Source of the DNA: Photobacterium indicum
GTDB lineage: Bacteria; Pseudomonadota; Gammaproteobacteria; Enterobacterales; Vibrionaceae
Length of the DNA stretch: 64,000 nt
NCBI RefSeq assembly: GCF_003026215.1
Contig: NZ_PYOC01000006.1
Coordinates: 124,001 to 188,000 of the forward strand
Direction of reading: 5' to 3'
The translations under genes were made by a program, and so were the position numbers. The notes beneath the pieces are model-generated. The model was not told where the DNA came from and ran no database searches. It saw nothing but the letters and a program-made list of their open reading frames with translations. This document shows, piece after piece, positions 18,046-27,570 of this stretch (the first letter of the stretch is position 1; each line of letters opens with the position of its first letter).

Positions 18046-19098
18046 ATGAAAAATAGCTGGCAAAAAATTATTATTTCACAGCAGGCAACGATACGTGACG
18101 CATTAAAAGTCATTGATAGCCAAGCTCTGGGTATTGCATTAATTGCTGATAATAACAAGCTCTTGGGAACGCTCACTGATGGTGACATTCGTCGTGGCTT
18201 GTTAAGAAGCCTCAATATGGATGATGCTGCTGTTGAGGTTATGAATTCGAATCCTATCGTTGTTGGGCCGGAAACAGAGAAAGAGCAATTGATCCATCTA
18301 ATGGAATCAAAAAGTATTTTTGCGCTTCCTGTTGTTAAGAACGGTGTGATTGAAGGGATTCACACCTTACATGAATTGCTGCACAAGCCACAGTATGAAA
18401 ACCCGATCTTCCTGATGGCGGGAGGCTTCGGTACCCGCTTGCGCCCGCTTACGGATGATTGCCCCAAACCATTATTGAAAGTTGGCAATAAGCCAATATT
18501 AGAGATAACGCTTCAACGTTTTATTGATGCAGGGTTCAAGAATTTTTACATCTCTACTCATTACTTGCCTAAAATGATCCAGGCGCATTTTGGTGATGGC
18601 AGCAACTGGGGAGTCAAGATCCAATATGTCCACGAGGAGAATCCGTTAGGTACGGGAGGAGCCTTGGGGCTTCTGCCGAAAGAAATCCCGCAATTACCAT
18701 TAATTATGATTAATGGTGATATATTGACCAATATGGATTTTTCTAAGTTGCTGGAATTCCATAATAAAGAAAATGCGGATGCTACAATGTGTGTCCGTGA
18801 ATATGATTATCAGATCCCATACGGTGTCATTTACGGTGAAGGACACCGTATTACCAGCATGATTGAAAAGCCGATTCAGCGGTTCCATATTAATGCTGGC
18901 ATTTATGTTGTGAATCCAGAGGTTTATAACTCGGTTGATAAAGATACGGCAATTGATATGCCGACATTGCTTGAAAATAAAATTGCCAAGAACAAGAGCG
19001 TGTTGATGTTCCCGCTTCATGAGTATTGGCTGGATATTGGTCAGATGGACGATTATCGCAGAGCGCAACAAGATATCATCTCATTAGAGTTAGAGTAA
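18046..19098 (+). CDS. CBS-domain nucleotidyltransferase (PtmE-like)
   Basis: A 350-residue fusion. Residues ~8-120 hold two CBS motifs (LLGTLTDGDIRRGLL; ALPVVKNGVIEGI). From ~124 there is a sugar-1-phosphate nucleotidyltransferase: FLMAGGFGTRLRPLTDDCPK, then LGTGGALGLL, MINGDILTNMDF and NAGIYVVN. It resembles PtmE of the Campylobacter legionaminic pathway, which makes GDP-glucosamine; that would mean a GDP-linked route, but the partner genes PtmA and PtmF are not in the window. The stop overlaps the next ATG by one base. CBS domains suggest adenylate-type regulation. Confidence 0.82.
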   Translation: MKNSWQKIIISQQATIRDALKVIDSQALGIALIADNNKLLGTLTDGDIRRGLLRSLNMDDAAVEVMNSNPIVVGPETEKEQLIHLMESKSIFALPVVKNGVIEGIHTLHELLHKPQYENPIFLMAGGFGTRLRPLTDDCPKPLLKVGNKPILEITLQRFIDAGFKNFYISTHYLPKMIQAHFGDGSNWGVKIQYVHEENPLGTGGALGLLPKEIPQLPLIMINGDILTNMDFSKLLEFHNKENADATMCVREYDYQIPYGVIYGEGHRITSMIEKPIQRFHINAGIYVVNPEVYNSVDKDTAIDMPTLLENKIAKNKSVLMFPLHEYWLDIGQMDDYRRAQQDIISLELE

Positions 19099-19790
19099 TG
19101 AATAGAATATTAGCAATTATTCCAGCCCGAGGAGGAAGTAAAAGGCTACCTCGGAAAAATATCTTGCCACTAGCAGGTAAGCCGCTTATTCAGTGGACTA
19201 TTGATGCCGCCAAGGCTGTTGCTTCGATTGATACCGTGATGGTGTCGACTGATTGTCCGGAAATCGCAGACATTTCGCAGCAATGTAGTGCAGAAGTACC
19301 TTACCTGCGATCCGCTGAATTATCGAGTGATACAGCAAGCAGTATTGATGTGGTACTTGATGTTATTAGGCATTATGAGTCCAAAGGCAGGATTTTTGAT
19401 TCAATTTTGTTGCTGCAACCGACGTCGCCTTTGCGTACATCTGAAGATATTGAAAAAGCGATCGCTTTGATGGCAGACAAAAGCGCGAATGGGGTAGTCT
19501 CAGTGACAGAGTGTGAACATTCTCCACTGTGGTGTAACACCTTACCCGATGATCTCGGCATGGACAACTTCATTCCTGAAGAATTGACCGCCAGACGAAG
19601 TCAGGATTTACCAACGTATTATCGATTAAATGGCGCGGTGTATCTGGTAAAAAAAGAGATAGTCGTATGTGACTCCTCATTATTCCCTCAACAGCACTCT
19701 TTTGCATTGGTTATGGATAACAACCATTCCGTTGATATTGATAATGAGTTGGACTTCAAGTTGGCGGAAATGATTAAAGCCTCGAAGTGA
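19098..19790 (+). CDS. legF: CMP-nonulosonic acid synthetase (NeuA/LegF-type)
   Basis: Activates the finished acid with CTP for transfer. It has 230 residues starting MNRILAIIPARGGSKRLPRKN, the CMP-sialic acid synthetase signature, followed by LLQPTSPLRTSEDI and a C-terminal DNNHSVDIDNELDF. The start at 19098 overlaps the previous stop (TAATG). It is the last gene of the plus-strand operon; a hairpin AGCCTC/GAGGCT spans its stop. Confidence 0.92.
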   Translation: MNRILAIIPARGGSKRLPRKNILPLAGKPLIQWTIDAAKAVASIDTVMVSTDCPEIADISQQCSAEVPYLRSAELSSDTASSIDVVLDVIRHYESKGRIFDSILLLQPTSPLRTSEDIEKAIALMADKSANGVVSVTECEHSPLWCNTLPDDLGMDNFIPEELTARRSQDLPTYYRLNGAVYLVKKEIVVCDSSLFPQQHSFALVMDNNHSVDIDNELDFKLAEMIKASK

Positions 19791-19891
19791 GGCTAGTATA
19801 CGCTTTGTTTTGTACTCGGCTAATAATTGGCGTGTTAAGGATGGTGGCTGTCGTTACAAATACTAAATGAATGGCTCACGGTCTGAGCCAT
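19778..19891. terminator. Hairpins between the converging surface-sugar operons
   Basis: Hairpin AGCCTC/GAGGCT (19778-19794) overlaps the legF stop, and ATGGCTCA/TGAGCCAT (19871-19891) lies just before the end of the minus-strand transferase gene. Neither has a clear T run, so they are weak candidates for terminators or RNA 3' ends. Confidence 0.45.
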
Positions 19892-19895
19892 ACTA

Positions 19896-20987
19896 TTAAC
19901 AGTTGGTCTGCGATAGTTTGATTTTATCTCTTACAGCGCGTTGTAGCTCACTATGATTATTTTGCCATGACAGCATTATAGGTTCGGATTTGCTGATTTG
20001 CTCTGCATCTAGCAATTCAATCTTATTGCAAAGATGCTCAAATCCAAGGCCTGCTGATGAACTTATCGAGATAATATTCACCTTCTTTTGATTGCTTAAT
20101 AAAAGCAGTTCTAGAGGGAGTTTTGATGGGGCTAATTGAATATTAGGAAACCTATTCTGATAACTTTCCGGATCTTCCGACGGGTGTGTTTTCAAAATAA
20201 TCGGTGTCCCAATGTCATTAAGCTGAGAGATCATTTCATCGTAGATTTTGAATTGTAAATCTGCTTCTAACACTTCTTTATGAAAGGCGGGTTGAGTTGC
20301 AATAATAAATGCATTGCTATCATTGTGTTGTTGCGGTTGATAGCCGAAGAACTGGTCTAAATACCCGATATTTTCTGACTTGGTAATAAAGTTGATTTGT
20401 TTGGCTTTGCTTCGGACTTCACTTGGGATCGCATCTGGCGTGACAGCATAGATAGCTTTGCAGCGGTTACTTTCGCCAAATAGCAGGTATGAGGGAGTCT
20501 TTCCTTGAAGCAGGCGGATTAGCCACTTTGACCTAGAGACGCTTTTTTTCGTGTAGTTTGCCATTCCATCTTCGATCATCTGATAATCAGGCACTAAGAG
20601 TCGAAATAAACGCGACATCTTGTTTCTTTCGTTAAAGATAAACAACTCGATTGGAGCGTTGGTAACATTTGTCTTTAATTCAGGCAACAGGTTGTTAAGC
20701 AAGTGAGCAAAGTGGTGTTTAATTATATTTGGAAGATAGGCATTGCGCATAGCAAGGAAGTGAAACAATTTACCTTGCAATGAATGACTTAGCTTGTTAC
20801 CAATCGCTTTACGGCTTAACAGGGATACGGTGATGTGATCGGGTAGCGCCGTTAAGTCGAAGCTGTTTTTATCGATGTCCTGATAGTCATAAAAGAAGAT
20901 AATATGACTTGGTGTTGGCTTTTCATAAGTTGCTTTCAAAAGGCTAAACAGCAGATGGCGAACCGTTGAGCAAATATAGACATTCAT
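19896..20987 (-). CDS. Sialyltransferase-like protein (GT52/GT38 fold), probable nonulosonate transferase
   Basis: A 363-residue GT-B protein. It carries three features of bacterial sialyltransferases in order: an acidic E139-D140-G141 motif (QMIEDGMANY), an H268-P269 motif (ILKTHPSEDPESY) and a Ser cluster at 309-311 (ISISSSAGLGFE). In known families E/D-D-G provides the base and H-P and Ser bind CMP. It faces the CMP-nonulosonate operon and ends the hldD-lpxM-ligase operon, so it probably attaches the nonulosonic acid to LPS. The linkage and GT52 versus GT38 are not resolvable here. Confidence 0.75.
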   Translation of the reverse strand: MNVYICSTVRHLLFSLLKATYEKPTPSHIIFFYDYQDIDKNSFDLTALPDHITVSLLSRKAIGNKLSHSLQGKLFHFLAMRNAYLPNIIKHHFAHLLNNLLPELKTNVTNAPIELFIFNERNKMSRLFRLLVPDYQMIEDGMANYTKKSVSRSKWLIRLLQGKTPSYLLFGESNRCKAIYAVTPDAIPSEVRSKAKQINFITKSENIGYLDQFFGYQPQQHNDSNAFIIATQPAFHKEVLEADLQFKIYDEMISQLNDIGTPIILKTHPSEDPESYQNRFPNIQLAPSKLPLELLLLSNQKKVNIISISSSAGLGFEHLCNKIELLDAEQISKSEPIMLSWQNNHSELQRAVRDKIKLSQTNC

Positions 20988-21011
20988 TTGTGTGATCCAA
21001 TTATAAATCGA

Positions 21012-22097
21012 TTACTTTTTGTTCTGCTGCAGCAATTCAAAAAATTCTAGGTGCTTCATCACCGTTTGTTTTGCATTAAATTCGTTATCGAGTTTATGCT
21101 TTGCAGCCAGACTGAATGCTTCTATTTTGTCGCGCTCATTGATCAATGCGTTCATGGCACCTGCCAGTGCTTTGGCATCTCCAGTTGGTACGATATAACC
21201 CGTTTCACCGTCAGCAACAAGTTCAGGTGAGCCTCCAGTAGTCGTGACAACGGAAGTGGTACCGTTAGCCATTGCCTCAATAATGGTGCGAGGCAGGCCT
21301 TCGCCACTGATGGATGGTTGGATCTGAAAATCCGCCATCGCCATGATGGAGGGAACGTCTTTTCGGTGCCCTACAACATGGATACGTTCTGCCATCGGGC
21401 TGTTTTTTATTTCTTCTAGATGAGGCTCGTAGCCACTGCCTATCAGTAATAGGTGGAAATTAGGATTATCAATATAGTGTGTTGCTTGAGCTAAAATTGA
21501 GATACCTTTACTTGGTCGGACATGGGCGGCACAGATACCAATGATGTGTTCATTATCTAAGCCAAACTCTTCCCGCTTTGTTGGCGGAACTAAGTACCAA
21601 TCTAATTTGTGCCCTTTGTATATCGTTTTGACTTGCTCCGGCTTTTTCCAAGTCCGTGTTATAACATCTTGGCGAACAGCTTCAGAAACGCACACAATAC
21701 CGTCAACTCGTGGATGAAGGTGGGTTAGGTATGCGCTTGGGTCATGACGGTATAGCCCTCCCGTTGTACCACGGTAGGTGACCATTTTTGCTTTTGTACC
21801 AATGCAGGCGAAAGCGGCATTTGGGATGGTTTTAGAGTTGAAACCATAACAAATATCATAATCTCCGTTTTTCAATTCGCGATGGATTGTTTTGATCGTC
21901 TTAGGGCAAATTTTCTTTGTTGGATAGCAGTCAATGACTTTAATCCCATTATCACGAAAGCGCGCAACATAATCAGCATCACCTTGGGTCACAACGGTGA
22001 CTTGATGCCCTTGTTTGACCATTTCGATGAACATCTCGGCCTCAGGGCGAACGCTGTTCCAGGCGTGTTTGTAAGAACTGGCAATGAGTATTTTCAT
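21012..22097 (-). CDS. Glycosyltransferase family 4
   Basis: A 361-residue retaining GT-B enzyme. The start MKILIASSYKHAW and the donor-binding stretch AHVRPSKGISILAQA near residue 191 are visible. The family E-x7-E motif lies in SGEGLPRTIIEAMANGTTSVV, with ELVADGETGYIVP behind it. It probably adds one LPS-core or O-chain sugar; the specificity is unknown. It is the fifth gene of the minus-strand operon, with a 4-nt gap to GT25. Confidence 0.88.
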   Translation of the reverse strand: MKILIASSYKHAWNSVRPEAEMFIEMVKQGHQVTVVTQGDADYVARFRDNGIKVIDCYPTKKICPKTIKTIHRELKNGDYDICYGFNSKTIPNAAFACIGTKAKMVTYRGTTGGLYRHDPSAYLTHLHPRVDGIVCVSEAVRQDVITRTWKKPEQVKTIYKGHKLDWYLVPPTKREEFGLDNEHIIGICAAHVRPSKGISILAQATHYIDNPNFHLLLIGSGYEPHLEEIKNSPMAERIHVVGHRKDVPSIMAMADFQIQPSISGEGLPRTIIEAMANGTTSVVTTTGGSPELVADGETGYIVPTGDAKALAGAMNALINERDKIEAFSLAAKHKLDNEFNAKQTVMKHLEFFELLQQNKK

Positions 22098-22101
22098 CTG
22101 A

Positions 22102-22851
22102 TTACTTCACTTTATGGTTCATTTTATATTTAAAATTATGAGTTTCGCGCCGTAGTAGTTCTTTAACGTTGAACCATTCTCGCTTTAAACGTGCGAATAG
22201 TTTACGAGGTGGTTTTTTACCATACCCTATATCTGAATCAAAAATAGGGTCATTGGTTAGGCAGGCGGGAATGGTACCAAAGCATTCAACTTCGTTTACC
22301 CAAAAACGATCCATATAAATATCGACAGCCATGTACCAACGCTGAGAATGTTGAAGTAGCTTCTTCGCACCGTTGGGTGTTAAGAAGTAACCTGTTGCAC
22401 TCATGTGCCCTTTGTTGAATTTACAAATGGATGTTGAACTAAGTTGTTGTTCTATATCGGAGCAATAGTTTTTTCTTTTATTAGAAAAGAGGCGAATACA
22501 TTCATATTTTTTATCTAGTGTAGATGCTTTTTCAACGAACTCTAGGAATGGTTCTGAGTGTATTAGTGCATCATCTTCAATAATGATAAGAGGGAGATCG
22601 AGCTCTACACATTTTTGCCACATAAGGTAGTGACTGGCGTAGCAACCTATCTGACCTTTACTGAGTGATTTTTCTCTGTATTTTTTACTCAATTTATCGT
22701 CATACATATTAAAAAGAGGGTGTTGTTCAGTATGACCATTAATTGCAGAAAAAAAGTGAGGTTGTAAGCCAAGCTTGGTGAGTTGGGCTTGGATATTATT
22801 TTTTCTGTCGAGCGAAGACGCTAAATTAATTACATAAATATCGCAGCTCAT
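22102..22851 (-). CDS. Family 25 LPS glycosyltransferase
   Basis: A 249-residue GT25 enzyme (LpsA/Lex2B-like). The N-terminus IYVINLASSLDRK, then SKGQIGCYASHYLMWQK and the DxD-type motif IIIEDDALIH, are diagnostic. ATGYFLTPNGAKKLLQHS is a further family motif. Such enzymes add galactose or glucose to LPS in Haemophilus, Pasteurella and Vibrio. There is a one-base gap to the ligase gene, suggesting coupled translation. Confidence 0.9.
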   Translation of the reverse strand: MSCDIYVINLASSLDRKNNIQAQLTKLGLQPHFFSAINGHTEQHPLFNMYDDKLSKKYREKSLSKGQIGCYASHYLMWQKCVELDLPLIIIEDDALIHSEPFLEFVEKASTLDKKYECIRLFSNKRKNYCSDIEQQLSSTSICKFNKGHMSATGYFLTPNGAKKLLQHSQRWYMAVDIYMDRFWVNEVECFGTIPACLTNDPIFDSDIGYGKKPPRKLFARLKREWFNVKELLRRETHNFKYKMNHKVK

Positions 22852-22852
22852 T

Positions 22853-24034
22853 CTACAAACTCTTTTCTTTGTCGTTGTAGTTTATCAAACCACAAATGAG
22901 TAATAAATACATTGATAATGTCTGCCCATGGTTGAATGGCACATCAGTCAATGAAGCTATGGCAAACAGACTAACGATACCAATTATTTTGTATTTTCTG
23001 CCTGTGGAAACATATTTTGACTGTGTTAATGGAACAATAAGCAATGCTAAAAAGAATAATAAACCGAACACCCCATTTTTAATCAACTTGTCTAAATATT
23101 GATTATGGTAATGCGCGGGCTGGGAGTTGAAGAGTTTTTTTGAAATAAAGCCTTGTTTGTAAATTTCATCGAATCGTAATACATGCTTATCCCCTAAACC
23201 TAAGATGTAGTTATCTTGTAGCATATCAGGTGCCAGTTTCCACATTTGAAAACGTAAACCGATAGAGGTATTTAAGTTACCAGATGTGATTGCATTTACT
23301 TCTGCTTGGGTTTGTTCTACGCGTTGTTCTATTTGTGGTTTAGCCATGAAACCGATACTTAGAAACGCGGTCAGCCCAATAGTGGCATACTTCCAGTTGA
23401 TGCCTTTATTTTTGACTTTGAGCAAAAGAATGATGGCCGCAGCGATGGTAAAACCTAGCCAAATACCACGTGTTTCTGTGAATATGATGGCTGTGAGGCT
23501 AAATATGAGTGCTAAGACTGCTTGTAATTTCACGCTTAATGATGCAGAACTTGATAACTGTGCAATCGTTAAGATCCCGAATGTGGCGCACATGGTGGCA
23601 AAGGGAATAGCATTGATCGGCCAGTTACGACGATCAATATTAAGATATAAATTATAGTAACACGTATATGCTAGGCAGAGAGATGATGCTAAGAGTGTTA
23701 ACCCTAATAAGACTCTTTGGGTTAACAGCTCTCTCGGAAAACAAATTAAAAACAAAGAAGAGCCAATCAAGGCGCGAATTTCTCGTGAGCTACCGCCATG
23801 ATAAAAATAAGCAAATAATGCGTACCCAGTAACCGCTAACAGTACCCATAAGGTTTTGTCATTTTTAAGGTTTTCTTTGAACGGAGCCAATCCGCGATGG
23901 ATTAGAGTGGCGACTATGGCGATGATCATCATGACGATCATTGTTTTGTCGCTATTACGTAGCACTAATAATCCGGTCGAAAGCCAGATATAGGGTAATA
24001 ACATAAGACATTTAAAAATATTTTCTTTAGTCAT
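22853..24034 (-). CDS. O-antigen ligase-family membrane protein (WaaL-like)
   Basis: Polytopic protein of 393 residues with about ten hydrophobic helices. The Wzy_C/WaaL region includes TRGIWLGFTIAA near 186 and a periplasmic loop ending in QPAHYHNQYLDKLIKNG, where the conserved His of ligases lies. It would transfer lipid-linked glycan to lipid A-core in the periplasm. A Wzy polymerase shares this fold, but the setting among core genes and the absence of wzx/wzy favour the ligase. Confidence 0.82.
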   Translation of the reverse strand: MTKENIFKCLMLLPYIWLSTGLLVLRNSDKTMIVMMIIAIVATLIHRGLAPFKENLKNDKTLWVLLAVTGYALFAYFYHGGSSREIRALIGSSLFLICFPRELLTQRVLLGLTLLASSLCLAYTCYYNLYLNIDRRNWPINAIPFATMCATFGILTIAQLSSSASLSVKLQAVLALIFSLTAIIFTETRGIWLGFTIAAAIILLLKVKNKGINWKYATIGLTAFLSIGFMAKPQIEQRVEQTQAEVNAITSGNLNTSIGLRFQMWKLAPDMLQDNYILGLGDKHVLRFDEIYKQGFISKKLFNSQPAHYHNQYLDKLIKNGVFGLLFFLALLIVPLTQSKYVSTGRKYKIIGIVSLFAIASLTDVPFNHGQTLSMYLLLICGLINYNDKEKSL

Positions 24035-24035
24035 A

Positions 24036-24989
24036 TTAGTTATTGCTCTTATATGGATTCGTCCCGCCCTCAGGGCGAGTTTTTAATAAACGCAAAATCC
24101 ACATATATTGTTCTGGACGTTCCGTAACATATTGTTCGATGCATTGATTCATCATACGAGCATCGGTTTCTTCACTCCCTGTAGGGAATGGTAGTGCAGG
24201 GTAAAAATCGAGTTCGTATTTTCCGGTCTCACTGTTGTACATAGAAAACAGAGGGACAATTTTGGCACGGCTCAGTTTTGATAAACGCCCTAAGCCAGCC
24301 ATTGTGGCTTTAGTTGTGCCAAAGAAATCAACAAATACACTGTGTTCTGGGCCTAAATCTTCGTCGGGCAGGTAATAACCTAGGTAGCCTTCGCGAATAG
24401 ATTTAATGAAAGGTTTGATACCTCCATCACGTTCATAGATTCGGCCACCGTATTGCACGCGTTGTTTGTGCATCAACCAATCAGATACCTGGTTTTTTTG
24501 TTTCTTGGCCATCGCTGAAACAGGAAGTCCACGAGACGCAAGCAGTACAGCGGGAATATCAATAGCCCAAGTGTGAGGAACTAATAAAATGACACTCTGG
24601 TTTTGATCTGTCAGTGATGTTAAATGTTCTTCGCCACGAACCACCGTATTGTTTTCTAGCCATTGTTTGTTACGAACAGATAACGAGGCAAACCCCATTA
24701 GAAAGGTGCCCGCTGTAATCGTGCTTTGTCGCAACATCTCTTCTCGCTCCTCGTGTGTTTTTTCTGGAAAACACATCTCTAGGTTAACGCGAGCACGGCG
24801 GTTTGATTTATTTTTTAACTTAATGGATTGATTGGCAAACAGAGTGGCAATAGCACGTCTGAAAGTGTGTGGTAGCAGGCAAAGTAGTGACGCTAGCATT
24901 ACGGCTAGCCAAGTACCCCAATATTTGGGGTGTAAAAATCCCCATTTGAATTCAGGGTTATAAGCTTGTTTATCGTAGTGATCTTTCAT
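24036..24989 (-). CDS. lpxM: Lipid A secondary acyltransferase LpxM-like
   Basis: Acyl-ACP-dependent lauroyl/myristoyl transferase completing lipid A at the inner membrane. It has 317 residues with a membrane anchor at about 26-45 and the catalytic H139-x4-D144 motif in VPHTWAID. DGGIKPFIKSIREGYLGYYL and the C-terminal PEQYMWILRLLKTRPEG follow E. coli LpxM closely. In Vibrio a relative adds a hydroxylated chain, so exact acyl specificity is uncertain. It lies 16 nt after hldD. Confidence 0.92.
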   Translation of the reverse strand: MKDHYDKQAYNPEFKWGFLHPKYWGTWLAVMLASLLCLLPHTFRRAIATLFANQSIKLKNKSNRRARVNLEMCFPEKTHEEREEMLRQSTITAGTFLMGFASLSVRNKQWLENNTVVRGEEHLTSLTDQNQSVILLVPHTWAIDIPAVLLASRGLPVSAMAKKQKNQVSDWLMHKQRVQYGGRIYERDGGIKPFIKSIREGYLGYYLPDEDLGPEHSVFVDFFGTTKATMAGLGRLSKLSRAKIVPLFSMYNSETGKYELDFYPALPFPTGSEETDARMMNQCIEQYVTERPEQYMWILRLLKTRPEGGTNPYKSNN

Positions 24990-25005
24990 TGAGCTTCTTC
25001 GCGAT

Positions 25006-25950
25006 CTATTTATTCAATATAGCCATGTACTCAGCGACACCTTCGGCAACTGACTTAAATGGCGCATCATATCCAGCAGCACGTACTTTCGTGAGATCTG
25101 CTTGTGTATATTTTTGGTAGCGCCCTTCTAAATGTGCAGGGAAAGAGACGATTTCTACTTCGCCTTTTCCGTGGTGTTTGATAACTGCATCAGCAACTGC
25201 TTGGAATGATTCCGCATTACCGGTTCCGCAGTTAAAAATCCCCGAAACGCTATTTTCTAAGAACCATAGGTTCATTTTACAAACGTCGCCCACATAGACA
25301 AAATCTCGTTTGAAAATATTTGAACCTTCAAATAACTTGGGGTTTTTGCCTTCAGTAATTTGAGTGTGTAGGTGGAATGCGACAGAGGCCATGCTGCCTT
25401 TATGTTGTTCGCGAGGACCATACACGTTGAAGTAACGGAAACCTGTGATCTGGGACAGTTTCTCGCTACGTTCTTCGGCGTCTAACCAAATACGGCGGAC
25501 ATAGTTGTCGAATTGCTGCTTTGAATAACCGTAAACATTGAGTGCGCCTTCATATTGCTTCTCTTCAATGAAATCATGGTCACGACCGCCATACGTGGCT
25601 GCTGAAGAGGCATATAAGAAGGGGATCTGGCGTTCTAAACAAAAATGCAGTAATTCTTTCGAATATTCATAGTTGTTTAGCATCATGTATTTGCCATCCC
25701 ACTCTGTCGTCGCTGAACAAGCGCCTTCGTGGAAAATGGCTTCGATAGGTCCAAAGTCATCACCTGCCATGATTTGGGTGATAAAATCATCTCTATCCAT
25801 GTAATCGGCAATATCTAAATCAACAAGATTGGCGAATTTAGTGCCGTCTTTTAAGTGATCAACGACTAAAATGTCGTTATGACCTTGCTCATTTAAGGTT
25901 TTGACGATGTTACTGCCGATCATGCCGGCACCACCAGTTACAATAATCAT
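25006..25950 (-). CDS. hldD: ADP-L-glycero-D-manno-heptose-6-epimerase
   Basis: Final step of ADP-heptose supply for LPS core. The NADP site is [11 protein letters not shown], the catalytic Y140-x3-K144 lies in [12 protein letters not shown], and [20 protein letters not shown] is the family block. Length is 314. It is the first gene of a six-gene minus-strand operon (hldD, lpxM, ligase, GT25, GT4, sialyltransferase-like), each spaced by 1-24 nt, and is divergent from the TetR-family gene. Confidence 0.97.
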   Translation of the reverse strand: MIIVTGGAGMIGSNIVKTLNEQGHNDILVVDHLKDGTKFANLVDLDIADYMDRDDFITQIMAGDDFGPIEAIFHEGACSATTEWDGKYMMLNNYEYSKELLHFCLERQIPFLYASSAATYGGRDHDFIEEKQYEGALNVYGYSKQQFDNYVRRIWLDAEERSEKLSQITGFRYFNVYGPREQHKGSMASVAFHLHTQITEGKNPKLFEGSNIFKRDFVYVGDVCKMNLWFLENSVSGIFNCGTGNAESFQAVADAVIKHHGKGEVEIVSFPAHLEGRYQKYTQADLTKVRAAGYDAPFKSVAEGVAEYMAILNK

Positions 25951-26067
25951 GATCCATCCTGATATTGAATGCGTTGGTAACAGCGGGATGTCGCCACTGT
26001 TGTAAATATGCGTTATGACTTATGATAATATCATGTGATTGCTAATGGGCGAAAGAAGTGAGATCGA

Positions 26068-26715
26068 ATGAAGACCCGCGATAGAATTATTCAGGCCGCC
26101 CTTGAACTCTTTAATGAGAGCGGTGAGCCCAATATAACAACGAACCACATTGCTGCTCATTTGAGCATTAGCCCTGGCAACCTATATTATCACTTCCGTA
26201 ATAAGGAAGAGATTATACATTGTATTTTTGATGAGTACGCCCGAGATATAAGTACCCGTTTTCAGCCCCAAGCTGAATTTGATGCAACGGCTGAGAGCCT
26301 GCTGGTTTATCTTGATGCAGTATTTATGTTGATGTGGCGTTATCGATTCTTTTACGCCAACTTACCCGATATTTTAAGCCGTGATCAAGCACTCCAATGT
26401 AAGTATTTGCAAGCACAAGAACAGCTGCATACCAACATAGTATTGTTGATGAATAGCTTTAAATCGAGTGAGCTGCTTGATCTTGATGACGGTGAGTTAC
26501 TTAGTCTCGCGAATACCTTGAAATTGGTTGCTTCTAGTTGGATTTTCTACCAAACCACTCAAGTGCCCGGTGCTAAAATTACCAAAACCGTCATTTACCA
26601 AGGCGTGCTTCAGGTTTTGAGCATTGTTCGTCCGCTAACGACAGTGAAAGGTAGAGAAAGGGTTAAGCAACTTGAATTACATTACAGTGAGCAAGTACAA
26701 CACGACCTAACCTAA
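26068..26715 (+). CDS. TetR/AcrR-family regulator
   Basis: A 215-residue regulator. The N-terminal helix-turn-helix is at about residues 5-50 (IIQAALELFNESGEPNITT then SISPGNLYYHFRNKEEI). The ligand domain has no recognisable specificity. It is divergent from the hldD surface operon across a 117-bp gap, so it may control that operon or itself; this is inference. It is followed by a hairpin at 26743-26772. Confidence 0.9.
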   Translation: MKTRDRIIQAALELFNESGEPNITTNHIAAHLSISPGNLYYHFRNKEEIIHCIFDEYARDISTRFQPQAEFDATAESLLVYLDAVFMLMWRYRFFYANLPDILSRDQALQCKYLQAQEQLHTNIVLLMNSFKSSELLDLDDGELLSLANTLKLVASSWIFYQTTQVPGAKITKTVIYQGVLQVLSIVRPLTTVKGRERVKQLELHYSEQVQHDLT

Positions 26716-26742
26716 CACTTTATTCTGACTCTTAAAGTAATG

Positions 26743-26780
26743 AATATGGGATGCATGCTTGTGTCCCATATTGATTTTGT
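26743..26780. terminator. Terminator hairpin between the TetR gene and yibQ
   Basis: Stem AATATGGGA/TCCCATATT (26743-26751 with 26764-26772), 9 bp perfect, is followed by a T-rich stretch, between two converging genes. Confidence 0.65.
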
Positions 26781-26794
26781 TCGTTATGACAGTT

Positions 26795-27520
26795 TCAAAT
26801 CTCCGCAAACAGAGCCGACAGTGGTACCAAAGTAATATCTTCTTTCGTTAAGCCTGGCAGTAATTCATTCAGAGTGGACAGTGTAATTGGATGAGGGTGC
26901 CCAATTGCTATTGCATAGCCGTATTTCTTCGCCCGTTTTATTGCACTCGTTAACTGCTTTGTGACAAATTCTTTAGTTTGATAATGATCGAGAAAAATAT
27001 GGCGGCGCAATGACAATACGTGATGGCTCGTGGCTTGTTGTTGTGCAATGGATTTAGCCGTAGTACGGCTGTCGAGATAATAAAGATTATGTTGTTTGAG
27101 TTCTGCCATTATCCAGCCCATCGCTTGTATATTTTGGCTGAGGGCGCTCCCCATGTGATTATTGATAGCAATCGCATCTGGGACTCGGGTTAGTGCTTGG
27201 CGTAAGGTGTGCTGTAAGGTCTGTTGTGACATCGTCGAGGTTAGGGTGTTAACTTCGAGTGGGGCTAAATGTTCCGGCTCCATGGGCATATGAAGCAATG
27301 TCTCTCGGTGTTGTTTTTTTGCTTGTGCCGCGACAGTCAAATCAAACGGTGTATTTGGTAAAATGGAGATAGTGACTTCTGGGGGAAGTTTTGATAGTAA
27401 TTCAGGCATGGCCTGATAGCCTAAATCATCGATAACAATCGCTAATTGAGCGGCGTGAATACTGATTGATGTTAACAGAAGTAGAATCAGTGATGCTGTT
27501 TTGATTACGTTCCTTCGCAT
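26795..27520 (-). CDS. yibQ: Divergent polysaccharide deacetylase family protein (YibQ)
   Basis: Periplasmic protein of about 241 residues, third gene of the gpmI-envC-yibQ operon as in enterics. I place the start at MRRNVIKTASLILLLL because it gives a clean signal peptide (cut near SIHA-A), followed by LAIVIDDLGYQ. A longer frame from a GTG at 27607 reads through a hairpin and lacks a signal. Further motifs are LHMPMEP, INNHMGSALSQN, YYLDSRTT and AIGHPHPITL. The family fold is like NodB deacetylases; the enzymatic role is unproven. Confidence 0.85.
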   Translation of the reverse strand: MRRNVIKTASLILLLLTSISIHAAQLAIVIDDLGYQAMPELLSKLPPEVTISILPNTPFDLTVAAQAKKQHRETLLHMPMEPEHLAPLEVNTLTSTMSQQTLQHTLRQALTRVPDAIAINNHMGSALSQNIQAMGWIMAELKQHNLYYLDSRTTAKSIAQQQATSHHVLSLRRHIFLDHYQTKEFVTKQLTSAIKRAKKYGYAIAIGHPHPITLSTLNELLPGLTKEDITLVPLSALFAEI

Positions 27521-27570
27521 AGTAGATTGTCTGATAGCCTTCTTCCTTGAAGTGAATATCGAAATCATGT

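Noticed and set aside
22853..24034. Calling the O-antigen ligase-family protein a Wzy polymerase
   Set aside because: The context is core and lipid A genes with no wzx, wzz or O-unit initiating transferase nearby; the ligase role fits better.
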